Part shown: piece after piece, positions 60,873 to 64,000 of the stretch
Numbering within the stretch: position 1 is the stretch's first letter
Layout: every line of letters starts with the position of its first letter
From: Rhytidiadelphus loreus
Taxonomy: Eukaryota > Streptophyta > Bryopsida > Hypnales > Hylocomiaceae
Assembly (NCBI GenBank): GCA_947034895.1
Contig: OX344762.1
Span: 47,967,087 to 48,031,086 of the forward strand
DNA: 64,000 bases
Direction of reading: 5' to 3'
Made by a program: the position numbers and the translations under genes
The notes under the pieces: model-generated
The model's database searches: none
Told to the model about the DNA's origin: nothing
The model's input: the letters and a program-made list of their open reading frames with translations, nothing else

Positions 60873-61170
60873 TAACACTAGAAGAAAATGAAGGGTTTTG
60901 TAACTACAAAGAGCAACTAGTTTTTAGTTGCACTGGACATTTGCAGCTGGTGAGAATTTGGAGGGCCCCAGTTGTTTTGAACAAGTTTTCTAGTTGCACC
61001 GTAGTTGCAAGGCAAAATGTTTTAGTTCCGCATTCTGTAGCTTATGTGGAACTTCATCGATGCGCTTTATAACGTGGTTGCCTATGTGGTATTCACTGTT
61101 GTTTGAGGTCGGTAACTAAGTTGCAACTTGTTTGTGACTTCATTGCAACTTTGATGCGATTGGTCTACTA

Positions 61171-61620
61171 CACTAAAGATGATATTTAGTGTCTTGTACA
61201 CTAAATACGAAGGCATACACTAAAAGCCAATTACCCTATGAAAGTAAGTAACATTAAATGTCAATTCAAACACTAAATGTGAACCAGAGTTGTCATATCA
61301 GACGGAATATCACTGTTCACCGACAGAATCGGACCGATTAGGGCTAGGCGGCTGCAAACTTCAGAGTCTTGTAACTTTTGCAAAAATTCTTCAAATAAGG
61401 AAAATGAGATGTTTTTCGGCATCTACAAAAAATTGTAGATGCCGAAAAACATCTCATTTTCCTTATTTGAAGAATTTTTGCAAAAGTTACAAGGCTCTGA
61501 AGTTTGCAGCCGGCACATTCAAGTCTAACACTAATTGTGGACAAGTTCAGATTTAGTGTTGTAGCTAGTAGGGGGGTAAAAACACTAAATGTCACTCAAC
61601 ACTAAATATCATCTTTAGTG
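61171..61620. mobile_element. TA-flanked MITE (450 bp) enclosing a long hairpin
   Basis: A perfect 22-bp TIR begins CACTAAAGATGATATTTAGT. TA lies on both sides (61169-61170 and 61621-61622). CACTAAAT-type words recur inside. The centre holds the hairpin at 61349-61512. Confidence 0.88.
61349..61512. repeat. 80-bp-stem inverted repeat (hairpin)
   Basis: Arms 61349-61428 and 61433-61512 with a 4-base loop AAAA. They pair at 79 of 80 positions. The one exception (T61367 with G61494) would be a G-U pair in RNA. Such a precise stem is a candidate source of small RNA or a very young insertion. Confidence 0.95.
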
Positions 61621-61974
61621 TACTTCATTTCAACTACTTCGCAACTGCTTTAGGTATATATTTGATTATTGGACAATGTTTATGGGACAATGATTATGGG
61701 ACAATGTAAGTAGTTTGCAACTCATTTACAACATGTTTGCCACTTCTTACCAACTGGTTTGCAACTAGGTTATGATTTTTCTATGACTATTATAATTACT
61801 TTATAAGATATGTACAATTTTTTTGTAACTTTTTTGTGACTCATGAATCATGAGTACAACTTATTTGCAACTACTATGCATCTTAATGATACATTTGTGC
61901 AACTTATAATTGACTGCATACAAATGTTTTACAACTCATTTGCAATTGATGGTCAACTAGTATACTCATAATAC

Positions 61975-62190
61975 AATATACAACATATTATACACAATAT
62001 ACCATACATAATACAACACATATAGTATACCATACATAATACAATACATATAGTATATTATACATAATACAATACATATAGTATATCATACATAATACAA
62101 TACATATATAATACAATACATATAATATATCATACATAATACAACACATATAGTATACCATACATAATACACCATATATCATACAATACT
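61975..62190. repeat. Degenerate AT-rich minisatellite
   Basis: Repeated words of the type CATACATAATACAATACATA and ATAGTATA, unit about 29-31 bp, roughly six imperfect units. Confidence 0.7.
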
Positions 62191-62342
62191 CACCATACTG
62201 GACAATTATGTTAGGTAGCTCCAAAGGCCACTTATTGTGATTTTAGGGTGTTAAGAAGACGAGTTATTTATACAAGTGGGTAGCAGTAGGTATGACAAAT
62301 GATATGGGATATATAAAATGCATGAATTATATTAAAGTAAAA

Positions 62343-62596
62343 TTGTCTTCTTGTAGTTGTTTTGTAGTTGTAAACTAGTTGTATTTTGGTTGTTCTATAG
62401 TTGTTTTCTAGTTGTCTTTAAATTGATTTCTAGTTGCACTATAGTTGTGGATTCCACATAGCGCAAAGTTGTCCACATCGACACTTCTAACGAATATAGG
62501 ATGTAAAATATCCACTCTGTTACAATTCCATTTTCCTACATTTTTTTCTACCACTACTCTGCAACTACAACAACATACACATCAAAGTTGGTGCAA
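62343..62596 (+). repeat. 254-bp direct repeat, copy A
   Basis: A strongly conserved partner lies at 63448-63701. Both include GTGGATTCCACATA, CTTCTAACGAATATAGGATG and ACTACAACAACATACACATC. Both copies lie inside the 2.9-kb CACTA element. Confidence 0.88.
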
Positions 62597-62755
62597 GAAA
62601 CTTGAGCTTGATAGAGATTTGTAAACACATAAAATGTGTTTGTCAACATCATTATTTAAGCTTATAATTTGACTATTCCAAAAGATGTGCCACCTCTTCC
62701 TCCTGTTTCATCTTTAATTGGAGCCATAGAGTTATCCAAAGAAAACAATCTCTTA

Positions 62756-63001
62756 ATGGTCAATTTCATTAAAATGGCGGTATTCCATTAAAATGGCACA
62801 AAATGAAAACACTGAAAAAATGAAAACAATGGAAAAATTGTTCGAGGGGAGTGGAAATGCGTGAACTAGGAGTGATTTGAATGTGCTAGGTATAAAATTG
62901 GCACATGTATGACCCTATCATGGCACACTTATTCTCTATTTGTAAAAGATATTCCATTAAAATGGCATGCAGAATACCGCCATTTTAACGAAATTGACCA
63001 T
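62756..63001. mobile_element. MITE family with 4-bp target duplication, copy 3
   Basis: This 246-bp element has termini ATGGTCAATTTCATTAAAAT and ATTTTAACGAAATTGACCAT. It is flanked by CTTA (62752-62755 and 63002-63005). It sits between the two 254-bp direct repeats, inside the CACTA element. Confidence 0.82.
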
Positions 63002-63447
63002 CTTAGCATTTGTAAGATATTGAAATTTTTGCAATCCATTTTGTTATTCTCAAGTTTGAAACTATCTTTGTATTGTTCTTTAGTTCAAAGAGACTTCATA
63101 TACATATGTATTGTATTTTGTGAAAGAAAGAGTCAACTAGAAATTCTCTATTCCATGGAAGCCATTGAGCCAATTTTATGATAAAGTTGTAGAAGCCATT
63201 ATGAGCTATATTTTGAAGTGTTGTTTTCAACCGATATGAGCTTTATGTAGGGCAATGATTCATTTATAACTCATGTAACAAAAGAACAAATTGTGAACTT
63301 GAAGCAAGTTCCATAGCATTTCAAGTAACAAATCTGACTATAATTGTTTTGTAGTCTTCTAGTTGTCTATAGTTATTCTATATTAATCTTCCAATGATTT
63401 CTTAGTTGTTTTCTACTCGAAATGTAGTCGTTTCCTAATTACATAAC

Positions 63448-63701
63448 TTGTCTTCTTGTATTTGTTTTGTAGTTGTAAACTAGTTGTATTTTAATTGTTC
63501 TATAGTTATTTTTTTAATTGTCTTTGGATTGATTTCTAGTTGCACTCTAGTTGTGGATTCCACATAACGCAAAGTTGTCCACATCAACACTTCTAACGAA
63601 TATAGGATGTAAAATACCTACTCTTTATGATTCCATTTTCCTACATTTTTTTCTACGACTACTTTGCAACTACAACAACATACACATCAAAGTTAGTGCA
63701 A
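63448..63701 (+). repeat. 254-bp direct repeat, copy B
   Basis: Partner of 62343-62596, differing by scattered substitutions and small indels. It lies near the right subterminal zone of the CACTA element. Confidence 0.88.
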
Positions 63702-64000
63702 TTATAGAAAATTGCAGTTGCAAAATAGTTATATAAGACACTTAGTTGCATTTGAGTTGCATATGGCCGGTTGCAGCGGACACGTTTTTCTTCTAATGTA
63801 ATGGAAAAGCAATGGAGCATTGATAGTCATCCTATAGTTGCACGCTTTAAGGAATTCTATAGAGTTTGACTCGTGGTTTTGAAGTTGTAAACTATAGAGT
63901 TTGACTCATGGTTTTCAAACTGTAAAATATAGAATTTGATTCATAGTTTTCAAGCTGTATGTCCAAAACAAAAAATAATAAGGTATTAAATAAAATTTGG

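Larger units (their letters stand above)
60876..63798. mobile_element. Non-autonomous CACTA element, 2.9 kb, with nested MITEs
   Basis: Left end CACTAGAAGAAAAT. Right end, on the minus strand, CATTAGAAGAAAAACGTG. The 3-bp target duplication is TAA (60873-60875 and 63799-63801). Many TAGTTGT/GTTGCAACT-type short repeats lie in both subterminal zones. It contains the hairpin MITE at 61171-61620 and a 4-bp-TSD MITE at 62756-63001. No transposase ORF. Confidence 0.8.

Noticed and set aside
61290..61595. Two opposite-strand ORFs with almost the same protein
   Set aside because: Both are products of the perfect hairpin at 61349-61512, so the sense and antisense strands read alike.

Overview
This is nuclear DNA of a land plant. 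It shows spliceosomal introns with GT..AG borders, plant receptor-like kinases, a STIG1-type cysteine-rich secreted protein, a plant nucleotide-sugar transporter, and many plant-type TIR transposons. The wide AT-rich gaps and the style of the kinases suggest a repeat-rich genome, possibly a bryophyte or lycophyte. That placement is only an impression.

Layout. 1-1.5 kb: the last exons of a nucleotide-sugar transporter. 2.4-9.2 kb: a transposon belt (hAT MITE, PIF/Harbinger-like MITE, Stowaway, a three-level nest at 6.28-8.28 kb, and a Mutator-like MITE containing a TA MITE). 10.2-14.2 kb: an intact FEI-like LRR receptor kinase in 11 exons. 14.2-24.1 kb: an AT-rich gap with MITEs. 24.2-28.1 kb: a second FEI-like kinase in 9 exons, same strand, with HGD in place of HRD. 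28-34.8 kb: gene-free, with small insertions. 34.8-51.75 kb: a nearly perfect inverted duplication of a STIG1-like gene (spacer 2.9 kb). Its right arm is split by a 10,026-bp CACTA-like transposon. 52.65-53.13 kb: an older, broken third STIG1-like copy. 53-64 kb: a minisatellite, degenerate tandem repeats, and a 2.9-kb non-autonomous CACTA element holding two nested MITEs. One of these MITEs encloses a nearly perfect 80-bp-stem hairpin.

Best-supported novelty. The 10-kb CACTA-like element (39910-49935) has its exact empty site in the left arm of the palindrome, so its ends and 3-bp target duplication can be read directly. It carries an exon of the 26S proteasome ATPase RPT5, a GC-rich exon that looks like an organelle presequence, a broken zinc-ribbon ORF of unknown family, a 1-kb foldback element and a hAT MITE. 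It therefore looks like a gene-capturing (Pack-type) CACTA.

Genes together. The two kinases are probably an ancient tandem pair acting at the plasma membrane. The STIG1-like proteins are predicted to be secreted. Nothing suggests an operon or shared pathway. No tRNA, rRNA or CRISPR was recognised. All coordinates and splice models come from reading the sequence by eye. No database search was run.
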